This document shows positions 51,641 to 64,000 of a stretch of 64,000 nucleotides of DNA, piece after piece. The notes beneath the pieces were generated by a model that worked only from the letters and a program-made list of their open reading frames with translations, did no database searches and was not told where the DNA came from. Source of the DNA: Sapria himalayana (Eukaryota; Streptophyta; Magnoliopsida; Malpighiales; Rafflesiaceae); assembly GCA_029783825.1 (NCBI GenBank), contig JAREIK010002630.1:345369-409368 (forward strand). The letters are read 5' to 3'. The number at the start of each line of letters is the position of its first letter. Positions within the stretch are counted from its first letter, which is position 1. A program made the position numbers and the translations under genes.

Positions 51641-54600
51641 TGATGTGCAATATGATGCTTTTATGCATACACAAAAGATTATCTCTATAATATATATATA
51701 TATATCATATGAAAAAATGATATATTATAGAGAAATATTAGTAGTTTTTTCTATGAATAAAGACGAGAGTAGTATTAGGTATTTTGAGAGACAAGTCAAT
51801 TATCATTGTCATTTGGGAGTCTTCATAGAGATCTTTTATCGTGATGATTACATTAAAGAAGTAAACAAATCTTTTTTTTTTCAATTGTTGTTGATACTTC
51901 TTATTTGTTATTTATTATAGTTTTCGTAACTTATCTTTTTACTTAGATGTATGATTATTAACTTAGAAGTTAATAATCATAGTATAAAAATAATTATTTG
52001 CTTAATATTTTCTTATTTTTTTAAAAATATTGAAATAGCTACTAAAAAATTATCTAAAATCATTCATTATATTAATATAAATTGAAATTTGTTGCTTTTG
52101 TCTTTTTTTTTTATTTTTGGATTTATTTGTAGTCTTATTTTTGTAAGTAATTAATTTTTAATTTTATTTTTTTGGATAATGTTAAGATTATATATTTTTA
52201 TTGTTATTGTCAAATATTTTATTAGGTGTTTGAATATTATTGATATGTTACTTATTCATTATTTACTTGGTTATATATTTTTTATTTAATTGAGATGTTA
52301 TAAATTTTGTATGGTTATACATTTATACAATTAATCAATGGTTATATGAAATAATATATTTTTTTAATAAATGAAATAATATGAAAATTTAATTGCCAAA
52401 TAATAGTTTTCATAGTTAATAGTAATATTATTTATTTTCTCCATTGTTATAAACATAAAATTAATTTTTTTATTTCTGAAATTTATTTGATTAATTTATA
52501 AATAATATTATAAAAAATAGGCATAAGAATTTCATAAACTATTAACTATAAATTTATTTAATTATTAAATAATATAATTATTGGTTAAATATAAAATAAT
52601 TTTGTTTTCTAATATTTTTTATCTTTGACCCATTACTCACCCATCTGGCAGTCTCTACATAATTATGTCAGTTCACTTCTAAAAAACATTTGTCTCTCAG
52701 AACACACCATCGTAAGAGCATCATTTAGTAAATTGAGATTCTTATTAAACAAAGAAAATATATGTATCTCTCTTTCTATCTATCTCTCTATATATATCTC
52801 TCACAACCTGTTTTTTTGTTTATTTTCATTATAATTTAATGAGAAATTAGTAATGAGTTTTGAAAATTTAAAATCAGTAGTGAGCTAGATGGTACTTTTT
52901 TGTTGAGTACTTCTATGTCAATGATAAATCAATAGTGTGAATTTTTTTATTTTAGTGATTATTTTTTAAAAGGTTTAATGGATTTCTAATTTATAGAAAG
53001 TGTGCTAGCTCAAAAATTTGAAAAAGAATAGTAAAAGAGGACGAAGAAAATAACAAGAGGAGGAGAAGAGCAAGGTACTGTAATTTTTTAAATTCAAGTT
53101 ATATCTTATATTTTAATTTATGGTTTTTATATTTTAGAATTTTTGTCCTATAAAGAAGATGTATATGAAGAACCTATGGAAATTTATCTACTAATCAAGC
53201 TTCTAGGGTTATAGTGTGAAACTCTTATATATTTCTCAAAGAAGAAGTTACATCTTAACCATAACCTTTAATTTTGGTGTCTTTGCTCATGTTGCTAGTT
53301 TGTTGAGGTTATAATTTGTGTTGGTGGATGATGATGAATTCTGTTTAGTTTTTTTTTTCTTAATAAATCATATTTTTTGGTGTTTAATTAGGTAACCAAT
53401 ACATTCCATTGTAATTCTTCTCTGTTAAGATCATAGATGCTTTAATTAATTAAATTGACCTGATATTAATTATTGTTTAATAGTACTATTGAAAAAATTC
53501 ACTGCACTAAGACTTTATTATATCTATCTAATATTGGCATGTAGAATCAAAGCACACTTGATTGAGAAATGGAAGGTGTAAAAGACTAAGAACCCAAGTC
53601 AGACTATATATTATTATAAGCAGTAGAACAAACAATGTGCAGAATTTTCTCAATGTGTTTTATTAGAAACCATGCATTCTCAAAGCACACTAATCATGCA
53701 TAGTAATTTTTTTCGTGTATACATTTATAATAAGTAATTATTCCATCATTATACAATGTTCACATGAGTAATATGATAGATAATTTGATTAGTAATAAGT
53801 ATACCCTTCTTTTTAAAAAAAATGCGCATATAGTATTTTTATCCAAAGTAGTGTAGATGTGTGGTGCATGTGAAGTTGCTTATTTAGTGCAGCCTATGTT
53901 TTCTTTACATGCACATTATTTATTATTTACAATGAAACATATGTACTAATATATTTCTGTACACAAAAAACTTGCCAATTTATTTGTGACACATAAAAAA
54001 TTAGAAATTATTATAAATAATATTAAACAACTAAATGAAAAAAAAAAATCAAACAAGATGAACCACATTATTTAATAATGACTTTCAAAATTTTGACTAT
54101 GATCTAATGTTGATACTGAGATTATTATTGAGAATCAAAATATCAAAGTAATGTTTTTTGATTAAAATTGTTAATTAGATCTAAGTCTCCATATGAAGAT
54201 ATATCTTTAATATTGGTGTGATATTTTAAATTTAATGTTATTATAGTAGTATATTTTTTGTTAAATTCAATATTTAGCAATAAAAAATTAATGATAAACA
54301 AAAATCAAGAATTATCATTAATGCATAATATGATATTCTTGATATATGATACTTTTGATATAACATATGTTTTCCTTTTAATTTTTTTTTCAGCTATTTT
54401 AGATTTAGCATATGTTAATACATTTTTTAGTGTAGTTTATGATACTCTTGATATATGGTATATATATACACACACATATGTATGTATAATTTTTTGTTTG
54501 TAATTATATCTATCATTATATTTTTTGTCATTATATATTTTCAATGTTTTATTTTGATGTAACATCATAATATGAGTATATTAAATAATTTTATAATTTT

Positions 54601-56038
54601 TTTGCAATTATAGCAATGTTATTGGTTGATGAAATTAATTAACCCGTTTTATAATCTTTTAAAAAAAGTAATGTGGCCATTTGGTTGATTTGCTCATTGA
54701 TTATTTGGGTATTGTGAAAAATAGCCTTCTCGGGCTGCTCTTGCCAAAATGATGTTTTTTTAATCTTTTGTGTTGATGAAATAATACTTTTATGTGTTCA
54801 GTCCACTCATAAAAGGTTATATTGAAAATAACATATCAAGTGAGCTAACAAGCATCATAGAAAATGAAAATAGGCTTTTCAAAACAAAAATTAATTTCTC
54901 AGTTAAATATCTAATCGACAAAAGTATATAAGTGATGGTCATATCTATAATTTTTACTAAATTTATAAGTTGTCATCTTTCATATCGTTTAAGTTTGAAT
55001 TGATTGTATGTAAATAATCCTTAAGTAAATTACTCAAATATTAGGATAAATTTCTTTTTCACTGCCATTTTTTAGGCAGTTCTTTAGTTCATAAGATGGT
55101 GTGTCCTTAGGTTGCTACTTCAATTAACTATTTATTTATGCATTTCTTTGGCTTTTACTCTTAGTGTTTTAGTCATGTGTCTCTTTAATGTTAATCTTTA
55201 GTTTTACTAGATTATATTCATCCATTTCTAATATATATCTTGTTAGTAAACTTAATGTAGGACATGACAGAATTACTAAGATCTCTATAGTCAATGAGTT
55301 TTGCTCAATTCTTATTCTTCTTATCTCAGACGGTATTCTTTAGCAAACTATCTTTTGACTACAGTGTTCTACAAAATATATTAATGTTAATGCTTGTAAT
55401 TTTTCATATCTTTAATCAGTCTATATTTGTAATGCTAAAAATTTGAAATTGCAGGCTGTTTCACATCTATGTTTTCTAGTTTAATACTTTGTATGATATG
55501 TTTTCTAGTTCAAGTCTATTATGGTTCATGTCTTAATTCTTCATTAAATCATTTTCCAAGAGTTCTTGGAATTGGATCTTCATTCCATTTATTTTTTCAT
55601 TCCTATTTATTTTTATATTCAAAGATTGAATTGAATACTAGTTGAAATTTTGTTATTTGATCTTCATTGAAAAATGAGAAGCTTACTCCTTTTAAACTTG
55701 TAATTCAATTCTTGTTGCTTCCCTTTGTTGTCCTTTCACTTGATTCTTGTGTTCTCCTAATTCTTGTCTTATTGTGTGGCTTTGATTGGTGCACTGAAAG
55801 AGACATGCTCTCTTCATCTATAAATAGCATGATATATTTCCACCTTTAGCATGCTAATAAATGCTCTATTTCTTCATGTAGATTCTACAAATGCATTGCC
55901 TAGAAATTCATTATATTTTATCTTTGCATATTCATCTATAAGTGATTTTATTTAATTAATAGTATTATTTGAAGTCAATTGTATGTTTCATTTAGAATTA
56001 TGATTAAGCGTAATTCTTTGCAAATATTATAGTGAAAA
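51641..56038. other. Gene-free 5' leader region of the TNP2 pseudogene
   Basis: About 4.4 kb with no recognisable product. Two exon-like patches are visible: 52620-52740 (cacccatctggcagtctct) and a purine-rich 53025-53085 (gaggaggagaagagcaagg), the latter followed by a GT-like donor. They may be promoter and untranslated leader exons of the transposase transcript. The rest is AT-rich with long T runs. Confidence 0.4.
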
Positions 56039-59000
56039 ATGAGTTCAAATCATCCGTGGATATATAAAAGGTTTATAAATGGAAATTTGAATTAATATTA
56101 TTTGAGTGGGCTAGAAACTTTCATTAACTTTCTTAAAGTCAATCGATATGGATGTACGAGGATAAAATTAAGTATCCATGTAATAACTGCAAGTGTTAGA
56201 ATATGCCTTTTCATGATGTAAAGACTATAAGATACCATGTGGCTAAATATGGCTTCGTACCAAATTATTTTATTTGATTTATCTAGGGGAAAGTACAATG
56301 GATGTGAACATTGACCAAAATGAGGGTACCAAATATATGTTTGTAGTGAAGGAACATCAAACACATACAATAAAATGGTTATGGAAGCTACTGGTGCTGA
56401 CTTTAATATGGATTACATGGATGAACCACCTAATCTTGAAGCTTAGAAATTTTATGATATACTTGCTGCAAATAATTAGTTGTGGCCTAGTTGTAAAACA
56501 CATTCAAAATTGTGACTTGTGGCTTGACTTAAGAGCATGAAGTTAAAAAATCATATGTCTATAAAATTATTTGATTAGATGACAAAACTGATGAAAGAGA
56601 TTATTTTATATAATAATTTGGTCACTAATAACTTTTATACCATTAAAAAGTTACAATGAGGTATAGGTCTACCAGTGGAAAAAATTGATTGTTATTTCAA
56701 TGGATGTAAGTTATATTGGGGTGGTAATAGTGATTTAATTAGCTATATGTTTTGTGATCATCCTCAGTTTTAAAAGGCACCTCGTGTTGCAGAAATGCGA
56801 TAGAAGATGAAAGTTGCAATTAAAGAAAATTTATAACTTTTCTTTAATTCCTCGATTACAGCGGCAATAAGCATCAACTATTATAGCACGTGATATATGG
56901 TGGCATCCTGAGCATGAGGTTGAACAAAGGGTGATGCATCATTCATTAGATTCACTTGCTTGGAAGTATTTTAATCATATACATCAAGATTTTACTACTG
57001 AAAGTTGAAATGTGAGATTAGGTCTCTACACTGATGGTTTTTAGCCATTTGGCCAATTTGGATAATAGTATCCTACATGGCCAGTGATAGTGACACCTTA
57101 CAATTTGCCTTCATGGGTGTGTATGAAGAAGTAATATATTGGTTACATGACCAAAAAATCTAAAACACATGTTGGATATTTTCTCATAGCCTCTTAAAGT
57201 AGAGTTGAATCATTTATGGGATGTTGGCATAAATACATATGACATCTCAAATAATCAAAATTTCATTATGCAGGCGATGTGGATGGTAAGTGATTTTACT
57301 ACATATTTAATATTATCTGGTTGGAGTATAGCAGGATGGTTAGCATGCCCATTTTGCATGGAAAAGTATGATGCTTTTATTCTTAAATTTAGTGGTAAAC
57401 AATCATGGTTTGATAACCATTATAAGTTTCTACCTACTAATCATCTATTCCATAGAAATAGAACTACATTTCAAAAAAATAAAATAGTGGTGATAGTTCT
57501 ACCAGCTGTACGTTAAGGAGATGATATCTTGAAAGAGATTTAGAGTTTGGGTCTAAAGAAGGTAATTGAAATGGATACTATTAGAACTAATGGACCAATA
57601 TGCAAAATATTTGGTGGGAGAAAAAGTAGTATTTTTTGGGACTTGCCCTATTGGAGGTCCAATTTAATTTGTCTTAACTTGGACATAATAAATATTTAAA
57701 AAATGTGTTTGACAATATTTTCAACATTGTCTTGAATATAGACAAAAAAAAGACACTTTAAAATTAAGACAAGAGTTGAATGATAACTATCGGTGTCCTG
57801 AATTGAAATACTATGAGGCTACAGAAAAATACCATTAAGCTTGCTACATACTTGATAAAAATCCAAGATAGTCTTAGTGTGAATGGATTAAAAATTTGAA
57901 ATTTCAGATGGGTATGTGTCAAATTTTGGCAGATGTGTGTATATGAAGAAGCCTAAGTTATTTGGAATAAAAAGTCATGACTATCATGTATTTATGCAAA
58001 GATTAATACCAATTTCTTTCCCTAAAATAGTTTCTCTAAGTGTTTGGAAGGTTCTTACAGAACTTATTTTATTCTTCAAATAACTAATCACAACCACAAC
58101 CAAAATAGATGACATGTTGAGACTAGAGAATGACTTACCTTTCAATCTTTGTAAGCTTGAATGGATATTCCTACCATGTTTTTTTCACTCAATGAAGCAT
58201 TTTCTGGTCCATTTGGCTTATGAGGCAAGGATAGCCAGGCCAGTGCAATACAGGTGGATGTATCCATTTGAGAGGTAAATAAATTTAAGTAGCTATGTTT
58301 AATTATTTTAAGCATAAATTAATATTTTAATTTTATTTAAATGAAATCTAACATAATGGTTGTAGGTATATTCGTAAGTTAAAATTGAATGTTAGAAACA
58401 AGGCAAAAGTTAAAGGTTCAATTTGCAAAGCATATGTAGTAGAAGAAGCATCATCATTTTGTTCTTATTATTTTGAGGACTATGTCAATACAAAGAATAT
58501 AAATGTCCCTTGGGGTGATGAAGGTCATGTGCTGGTGGAAGATAAATCTAAGGACAAACTATCTATCTTCAAGTACCTTGGAAGAGCAATTGTAAGTGTA
58601 AAGAAAAGATATATGACTGATGAAGAGTACAAAGCAACCCAGAGCTACGTTTTACTTAATTGTGAGAAAGTGGCACCATATATTGAGTATATATACCTAA
58701 AATGGTTGCAGGTTTAATCATAGGATAATTTTGTACTGAATAGAAATAATTTAATATTGATATCCATTATTTTCTCTCTATTTGTTTTTGTGCAGTGTTT
58801 ATGTTAAGCAGTTAAAACATAGAAAACCAACCATTCAGAGGCATGAGGTCGATTCTATGCTAGAAATAGAATTTGCAAATTGGTTCAAGAACTATGTAAG
58901 AATTATTAAGCCTTATTTTTTTCAATATTTTGATTTATTAGTATATTATATTTTTTAACTTAATATCTTGATTTAATGCAACTTATAAATGATCTTTCAA

Positions 59001-59698
59001 ATGGAGATACCAACATATTCATATAGAATCTAAGTAAATGTACATTTAGTTATGTGACAACCTATCCTGGGTATTTTTCAATGGCTATAAATTTCACACA
59101 AAAGGGCATGATTCTTCAAAAACAACTATGAACAGTGGTGTATGCACTAAAGGCTCAAGTTATAGTGTAGATAAGATTGATTATTATAGTCAAATAGCAG
59201 AAGTTATTGAGTTGGAGTATCTTGGACACGAAAATAATATGATTATATTATTAAATATGAGTGGTTTGATCCTACACAAAATGTGGGTACAAAGATTCAT
59301 TTGGATTATAAGCTAGTGGATGTTAATCATAAACATAGATTTAATCGATATGAGCCATTTATTATGGTAGTTCAAGCCACTCAAGTATATTATTGTACAT
59401 ATTTAAGTTTATCTCGTGATAAGAATGACTAGTGGGCCATTTGCAAAATCAAAACTCAATCAAATTTTAAAGAACCAACATCTTAAAAATGAAGTGCAAA
59501 CATAGCTATTGCACTAGTATATATAATATTGAGCATGTGCAAGTAGATGAAGATCCAAAAAACTTATGTGACACAAATAGTGGTGTAATAAAAATTGAAG
59601 ATGATCATTTTCTATCTGAAGATGTGTTGGAACTTCCATCAGAATCACATAAAATGTCAGAAGATCCATTAAAGGATGATAGTGATACCAATAAATAA
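56039..59698 (+). pseudogene. TNP2-type CACTA transposase, most complete copy, broken
   Basis: Starts at ATG 56039 (NHPWIYKRFINGN, Transpos_assoc, with the Cys and YHVAKYGFVPNYF parts before about 56280). Transposase_21 follows: MDYMDEPPNLEA, GLPVEKIDCYFNGCKLYW, FGQFG, YDISNNQNF, GWSIAGWLACPFCMEKYDAF and KFLPTNHLFHRN, to about 57720. DUF4218 comes next (SHDYHVFMQRLIPI near 57980; KGSICKAYVVEEASSFCSYY at 58410), with a GT-AG intron at 58275-58365. DUF4216 follows with NSGVCTKGSSYSVDKIDYYS near 59130. The acidic tail ends at stop 59698. Domain order is complete, but stops and frameshifts occur in every domain, for example after the first CPC-type motif and before DUF4216. It cannot supply active transposase without correction. 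Ptta follows 170 bp downstream on the same strand. Confidence 0.9.
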
Positions 59699-59866
59699 AT
59701 TGTTATAGTTGTATTAGAATATTATAGTTTCAAAGACATTCTATATTTTGTTGCAATTCATTGGTGTGTGTTATTCTAAAATGCATAGTTATTCATCATA
59801 CAATATCAATTTGTGTTTTCATTATATCTCTATTATTTGTACTTTGTTTTTACTTTTGTACAGTAG

Positions 59867-61770
59867 ATGGTGCATAAAGGACATGGGTGTGGTGCAAGTG
59901 TACGTGGACACAGACATGGACATGATTTATCTAGTATTTTATGTCCTATTGTGCAGTCATCACCATCTCATACCCACCCTATCTTGACTTCAACATCATC
60001 ATCACCTTCACCATCACCATCACTATCGTTGATACCTTTATCATCACCTTTATCAGATATAAGGCCACCTTCCATTGTCCCTCCTATACACACTTTTGAT
60101 CCATCACCATCATCTACACCACATTTTACACCATTAGTTGTTCCCTCATTTACACACCATCAACATCATCAAATGTTGTGACTTCCTCTAAAGGCAGTGC
60201 TAGGTTAGTAATAGAGATTTTGGGTGAGAGACAATAGAAATATGTAAACATTACTTAAATAAAAAATTATGATGTCCCTGTTAGTGGTTTTGTATTTATA
60301 TATAGTTATGAATTGCTTGTTTTCAATGTTAATTTTTTTTTTACGGTTTAATTCCACTTACAAGTGTTCGGCTATAATTACAAAGTCATTCAAAAAAATA
60401 GTTGCTTCCAAAGCATTTTCATGGAAGAAAGTTTCTGAATCGACAAAAGAGATGAACTTTTATGACTTTTAGGTAAAAATAAAGATTAGAAAAGCATTGA
60501 AAATTAAGTACTAATTAGTTAACTATTATGTTGGTTATTATTCAAGTAAAAAAGAATTATGTTCTTGTTATTAAAATAGTTTTTTATGAATTTTCTATAT
60601 ATTGAATCATTGTACATGGGCAGCCAAATTTGATGGGTGGATAAAGTCATTGTGGGAGAGAAAAGCTACCAAACAATACTCAAATTTTGTCCATAAATTG
60701 AAGATTCTAAAAGATAGGCCTGATTTTATACCTAAGAATGAGTGACCTAAGTGGCATAAGTATTGGAAGGAGCTAGAAGTAAAGAAAAAATCAGAGATAT
60801 CCAGTAAAAAGCGAAGGACTGAGGTAGCAAGACCAGGTACAAGAATGTCTCACCACATAGGAGACTCAAAGTCGAGCATTGAACACGCTCAAGGTTTGGT
60901 ACAATTCATAACTTTAAAACATTTCTATATTTAACAGTTGGCCTAATAGTCTAAATAATTCAAATCTTTGCATGTTTTTTCAATTTTAGCTAAAATTTGT
61001 TAACATATATTATTTTTTGACTTAATAAATACATACTTTAGGCTTGAGAATTGGGTCAAAATCCCAATTTTTATGAGATTTTTAGATAGATGCATGTGAA
61101 GAAAACGGATGGGTAGTTTGTTGACAACAAATCTCAGATGATTGCTATAAGTATCTATTATATTAATAAAACTATTAAAATACTACAATAATGTTGAAAG
61201 TTGTGTGGTATAAAAAATATTTAATTTATTTTATTTATATCTATTACAATATTTTATTCTATTTTATCATAAGACTTTGTGGAGGAATGTTTGATAGATG
61301 ATTCTCAGACAGTTGAGAATTTAATGGATATTCAACCAATTGACTATGATTCTATCTATTTGAAGACTAGAGAATGTTAAAAGAAGAAGCAAGTGTACGA
61401 CATCAGCTCGAAGGGTGTGGCTTTTTGTTCTCGCAGTCATACTTCTATTTCCTCTAACTCAACAGTGGTGAATGAGGTGGTCATAAAGCAAGTAATTGAA
61501 ACAAATGAATGTTTTGTATTTATATAGAGAGAAATGAAAGAAAAGGATTAGCAAATTATTCGTTTGAAGGAAGAAATCCAAGAAATGAATGAAGTGAATG
61601 ATGAGATGAAAGAAATTAAGAATACAATGCAACAGTAGTGTCCTATATGGAGACACAATTAGCGGGCTTGACGGGAAAGATAGCATACCGAAATCTAGTA
61701 AAGAAACCACATAGGAGAGGATAGCACAAATGCACCAACTAATGATGAGGATTATAATTTAGTTTTAAAT
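59867..61770 (+). pseudogene. Ptta/En/Spm-type CACTA protein (Transposase_24), family A
   Basis: Starts at ATG 59867 with a Gly/His-rich leader (MVHKGHGCGASVRGHRHGHD), then a Ser/Pro/Thr-rich stretch (SSSPSPSPSLSLIPLSSPLS). Next is an exon with AIITKSFKKIVASKAFSWKK and STKEMNFYDF (about 60370-60470). Then FDGWIKSLWERKATKQYSNF and WKELEVKKKSEISS (60625-60800), and a GQNPNFYEIF-MHVKKTDG-FVDNKSQ exon (61040-61140). A tail with EECLIDDSQTVENLMDIQPI, SSKGVAFCSRSH and REMKEKD follows (61270-61600). Exon borders look like GT/AG. Stop codons within the GQNP exon and in the Lys/Glu-rich tail mark it as a pseudogene. It matches the minus-strand copy at 21700-23548 nearly segment by segment. Confidence 0.85.
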
Positions 61771-61980
61771 GATTATATACCTATATTATATTTTTGTTTT
61801 AACTATGTAACTATTGTATCAGAATAATATCATGACTTCTTTTACTTTTTTTTATTATAAAAAATGGTTTATAGTATATTTTTTATTCAATTTTAATATA
61901 AAAATTTTAATAAAAGTAAATAAAATTTTTTGTAAAAAAATAAAAATTGTGAATACAGTTTTGGAATGAAAATATCTAAG

Positions 61981-62551
61981 TAGAGTTGTCAAATGGGATG
62001 GGCGGGGCCGTCCCAACACGAAGCACGACATAGTTTGGCTATGCTTGGCTTGGAACGGCACAAGAATGACTCATGCCCATGCTAATGTTGGGCCTACCCT
62101 CGACACAGGTCGAGCCATGCCAGGCTGAGGGATTTTGACCCGCATTCCTTGCCAGGCACGGCAAGAATTCCTGGCAGGGCAAGAATGCTTGGCACATGGG
62201 CACGACACGTGTGCCCATGCATTGAGCATGGTAACGCTGATCCGACGTCGATAGGCGATGCTCACCGTGCCCTGAAAGGGTGATGGCAGTGAGGGGGTGT
62301 GGTGGCATGCCGTGGAAACCGTAATTTTTTAAAAAATTAAGGTTATAGCCCATCCATAATCAGGCCGAACAGAGGTGAACCCAGAGGATTTCAGGCCACT
62401 GGCCCGTACCTGGTCTACCTCCACTAAACCATTTTGGGCCAGGCACAACATGGTTAATGTACTGTGTCGTGGCTTGACCCAGCATGGTAGCACGGTAGGG
62501 CAACCTAAAATTAGGCCGACCCGGCCCACCCCACCCTGTTTGACACCTCTA
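61981..62551. mobile_element. GC-rich non-autonomous hAT (Dart-like) element
   Basis: The ends are inverted: TAGAGTTGTCAAATGGG at 61981, and TAGAGGTGTCAAACAGGG read back from 62551. This resembles the TAGAGGTGGCCAAACGGGC terminus of rice nDart hAT elements. The flanking octamers tatctaag and tacctagg agree at 6 of 8 bases, fitting an aged 8-bp hAT duplication. The 571-bp body is GC-rich in AT-rich surroundings and holds inner hairpins (catgggcac at 62195 with gtgcccatg at 62211). It has no transposase, so short open frames inside it are not genes. It is nested in the right subterminal part of the large CACTA element and is younger than it. Confidence 0.8.
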
Positions 62552-62835
62552 TACCTAGGGATTATTCCATCACTAATTTAGCTAGGAATTTTTCTGTATA
62601 TATTTAGATGAAAGATATTAATTACTACTCTTAATTATGATCAAAATTAGCAATGGAAAAAATATAATTATCAAGAAAATTTTTGTCTTTCAAAAATTTG
62701 TCAGAGAATTTTTTTTTCGTTAATATTTTGCGACAAGTACTTTAGATTGGGATACATTTCATCGTAAATCCATCACTATTCTATTTTAGAGAAAGAAATT
62801 CTTATAATAGCTAGGGAATTTACCTAGATATTATG
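62552..62835 (+). repeat. 3' subterminal motifs of the large CACTA element
   Basis: Contains ccatcactaatttagctagg and tagctagggaatttacctag motifs. It is the continuation of the right subterminal zone beyond the hAT insertion. The terminal CACTA bases are decayed. Confidence 0.7.
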
Positions 62836-63175
62836 TATATATATCAATATATTTGTATGTCTATTTGTCTATATATTAGTTTGTCTATATGTATATTTAT
62901 TTCTCTGTCAAACTATCTATCTATCTATATATCTATCTCTCCGTCTATTTGTCTATCAATCAATCTTGTTTGTCTATCTGTCTATCAATATGTCTATCAA
63001 TATGTCATTCTTTCTTTTTATATATCTATCTATCAACTTGCCTATCAATTTGTCTATCTATCTGTCTATCTATATGTCTATAAATCAATCTATCAATCTA
63101 ACTATTACTCTATCTATCAACTTGTCTATCAATCTATCTATCAATTTGTATATCTAAATATCTATATATCTGATC

Positions 63176-63206
<31 letters not shown>

Positions 63207-63403
63207 CTATCTGTATACCTATTTGTCGATCAATATGTCTATTTGTCTGTCTATCGATATATCTATCAATTTATTTTTCAATCAATCAATATATATATAT
63301 ATATATATCTTTCTATCTATTTTTCAATCTATCTGCCTTTCTCGCTATCTATCTGTTAGATTATCTATCTATCTTTCTATCTATCAATCTGTCAATCTAC
63401 CTA

Positions 63404-63454
<51 letters not shown>

Positions 63455-63481
63455 TTCTCTCAATCAATCAATCAATCTATC

Positions 63482-63512
<31 letters not shown>

Positions 63513-64000
63513 TTATATATCTATCTATCTATCGCTCTATCTAATTATCTATCTTAATATCTAACTGTAAATCTATCTTTATGTCTTTCAATCTATATAT
63601 ATATTTGTCTATATATCTTCCTATCTATCTATCTATCAGTCTATCTATCTATCTATCATTGTGTCTATCTATTTATTTATATATTTTTTTATTTATCTAT
63701 CTGTCTAACTATCTATCTATTTTTCTTTCTATCTATCTATCTATCTTTTAGTTTATCTATCTATCTATCTATCTTTTAGTTTATCTATCTATTTGTCTAT
63801 CTATTTATTTATTTATTTGTATATCTATCAGTAGATCTATCTATCTATCTATCTATCTATCTAACTATCTATCTGTCTAACTATTTTTCTATCTATCAAT
63901 CAATATATCTATTTATCGATCTATCTATCAATATGTCAATAAATCTGATAATCAATCAATCAATCTGTTTGTCTATATATATATTTATCTATCTATCTAT
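62836..64000 (+). repeat. TATC/TGTC array B, continuation to the window edge
   Basis: Same tetranucleotide family and orientation as 35021-41414, with (TA)n runs at about 63289-63308 and 63409-63452. It runs off the right edge, so the full array is longer than what is visible. Confidence 0.95.

Larger units (their letters stand above)
48075..62835 (+). mobile_element. Large CACTA element, family A, with TNP2 and Ptta pseudogenes
   Basis: The left end is CACTACAAGAAATTATC at 48075. Subterminal tagctagaga / ctagctaat motifs extend to about 48350. The right end is decayed: subterminal motifs (tagctagggaatttacctag) run to about 62830, and the array resumes without a clear GTAGTG end, so the border is good to about 15 bp. 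The ~14.8-kb interior has an ~8-kb non-coding 5' part, TNP2 (56039-59698), Ptta (59867-61770) and a nested hAT element (61981-62551). Both genes are broken. The element lies within the TATC array and shares its 5' end with the element at 41415. Confidence 0.85.

Noticed and set aside
62039..62581. Overlapping frames on both strands in the GC-rich segment
   Set aside because: They lie inside a 571-bp hAT miniature element whose GC-richness reduces stop codons. No known protein is visible.

Overview
The window looks like repeat-dominated, very AT-rich nuclear DNA from a flowering plant. It holds several degraded CACTA (En/Spm) DNA transposons with the plant-type TNP2 and Ptta gene pair. It also holds a captured fragment of a tubulin-folding cofactor D gene, a Dart-like hAT miniature element, and about 20 kb of degenerate TATC/TGTC (GATA/GACA) tetranucleotide array. 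I found no intact host gene, tRNA, rRNA or functional transposase. The species cannot be named from the sequence alone.

Layout. (1) 1-5108: the 5' half of a CACTA-like element read on the minus strand, with a broken Transpos_assoc domain, a ~550-bp AT-rich tandem repeat, a second AT-rich repeat and a subterminal zone of GGTCGGTAA-type motifs. (2) 5109-16809: tetranucleotide array A, written as TATC to about 10130 and as GATA from there on, an orientation switch in mid-array. (3) 16810-35020: a nest of minus-strand CACTA remains. The outer element (family B) has its Ptta and TNP2 remains at 29777-35020, and its left end may be the subterminal block at 16810. A second element (family A) starts with a clear terminus at 17430, carries three ~1.2-kb tandem units with a (RCY)n trinucleotide core, and then Ptta and TNP2 pseudogenes to 26043. 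Anonymous AT-rich DNA with an 80-bp tandem repeat follows. (4) 35021-64000: array B in TATC orientation, beginning inside TNP2 coding sequence and interrupted by two CACTA elements. One is a 6,238-bp element (41415-47652) with both termini and a TAT target duplication, carrying the cofactor D fragment. The other is a ~14.8-kb element (48075 to ~62835) with both transposase genes in broken form and a nested hAT element.

How the parts relate. The two elements in array B share their 5' ~1.1 kb and an internal AT-rich repeat, so the shorter one reads as an internally deleted, gene-capturing relative of the longer. The longer element (plus strand) and the 17430-26043 element (minus strand) carry closely similar TNP2 and Ptta proteins and belong to one family; the 29777-35020 remains belong to another. 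Nearly all long reading frames in the arrays are products of repeat composition, not genes.
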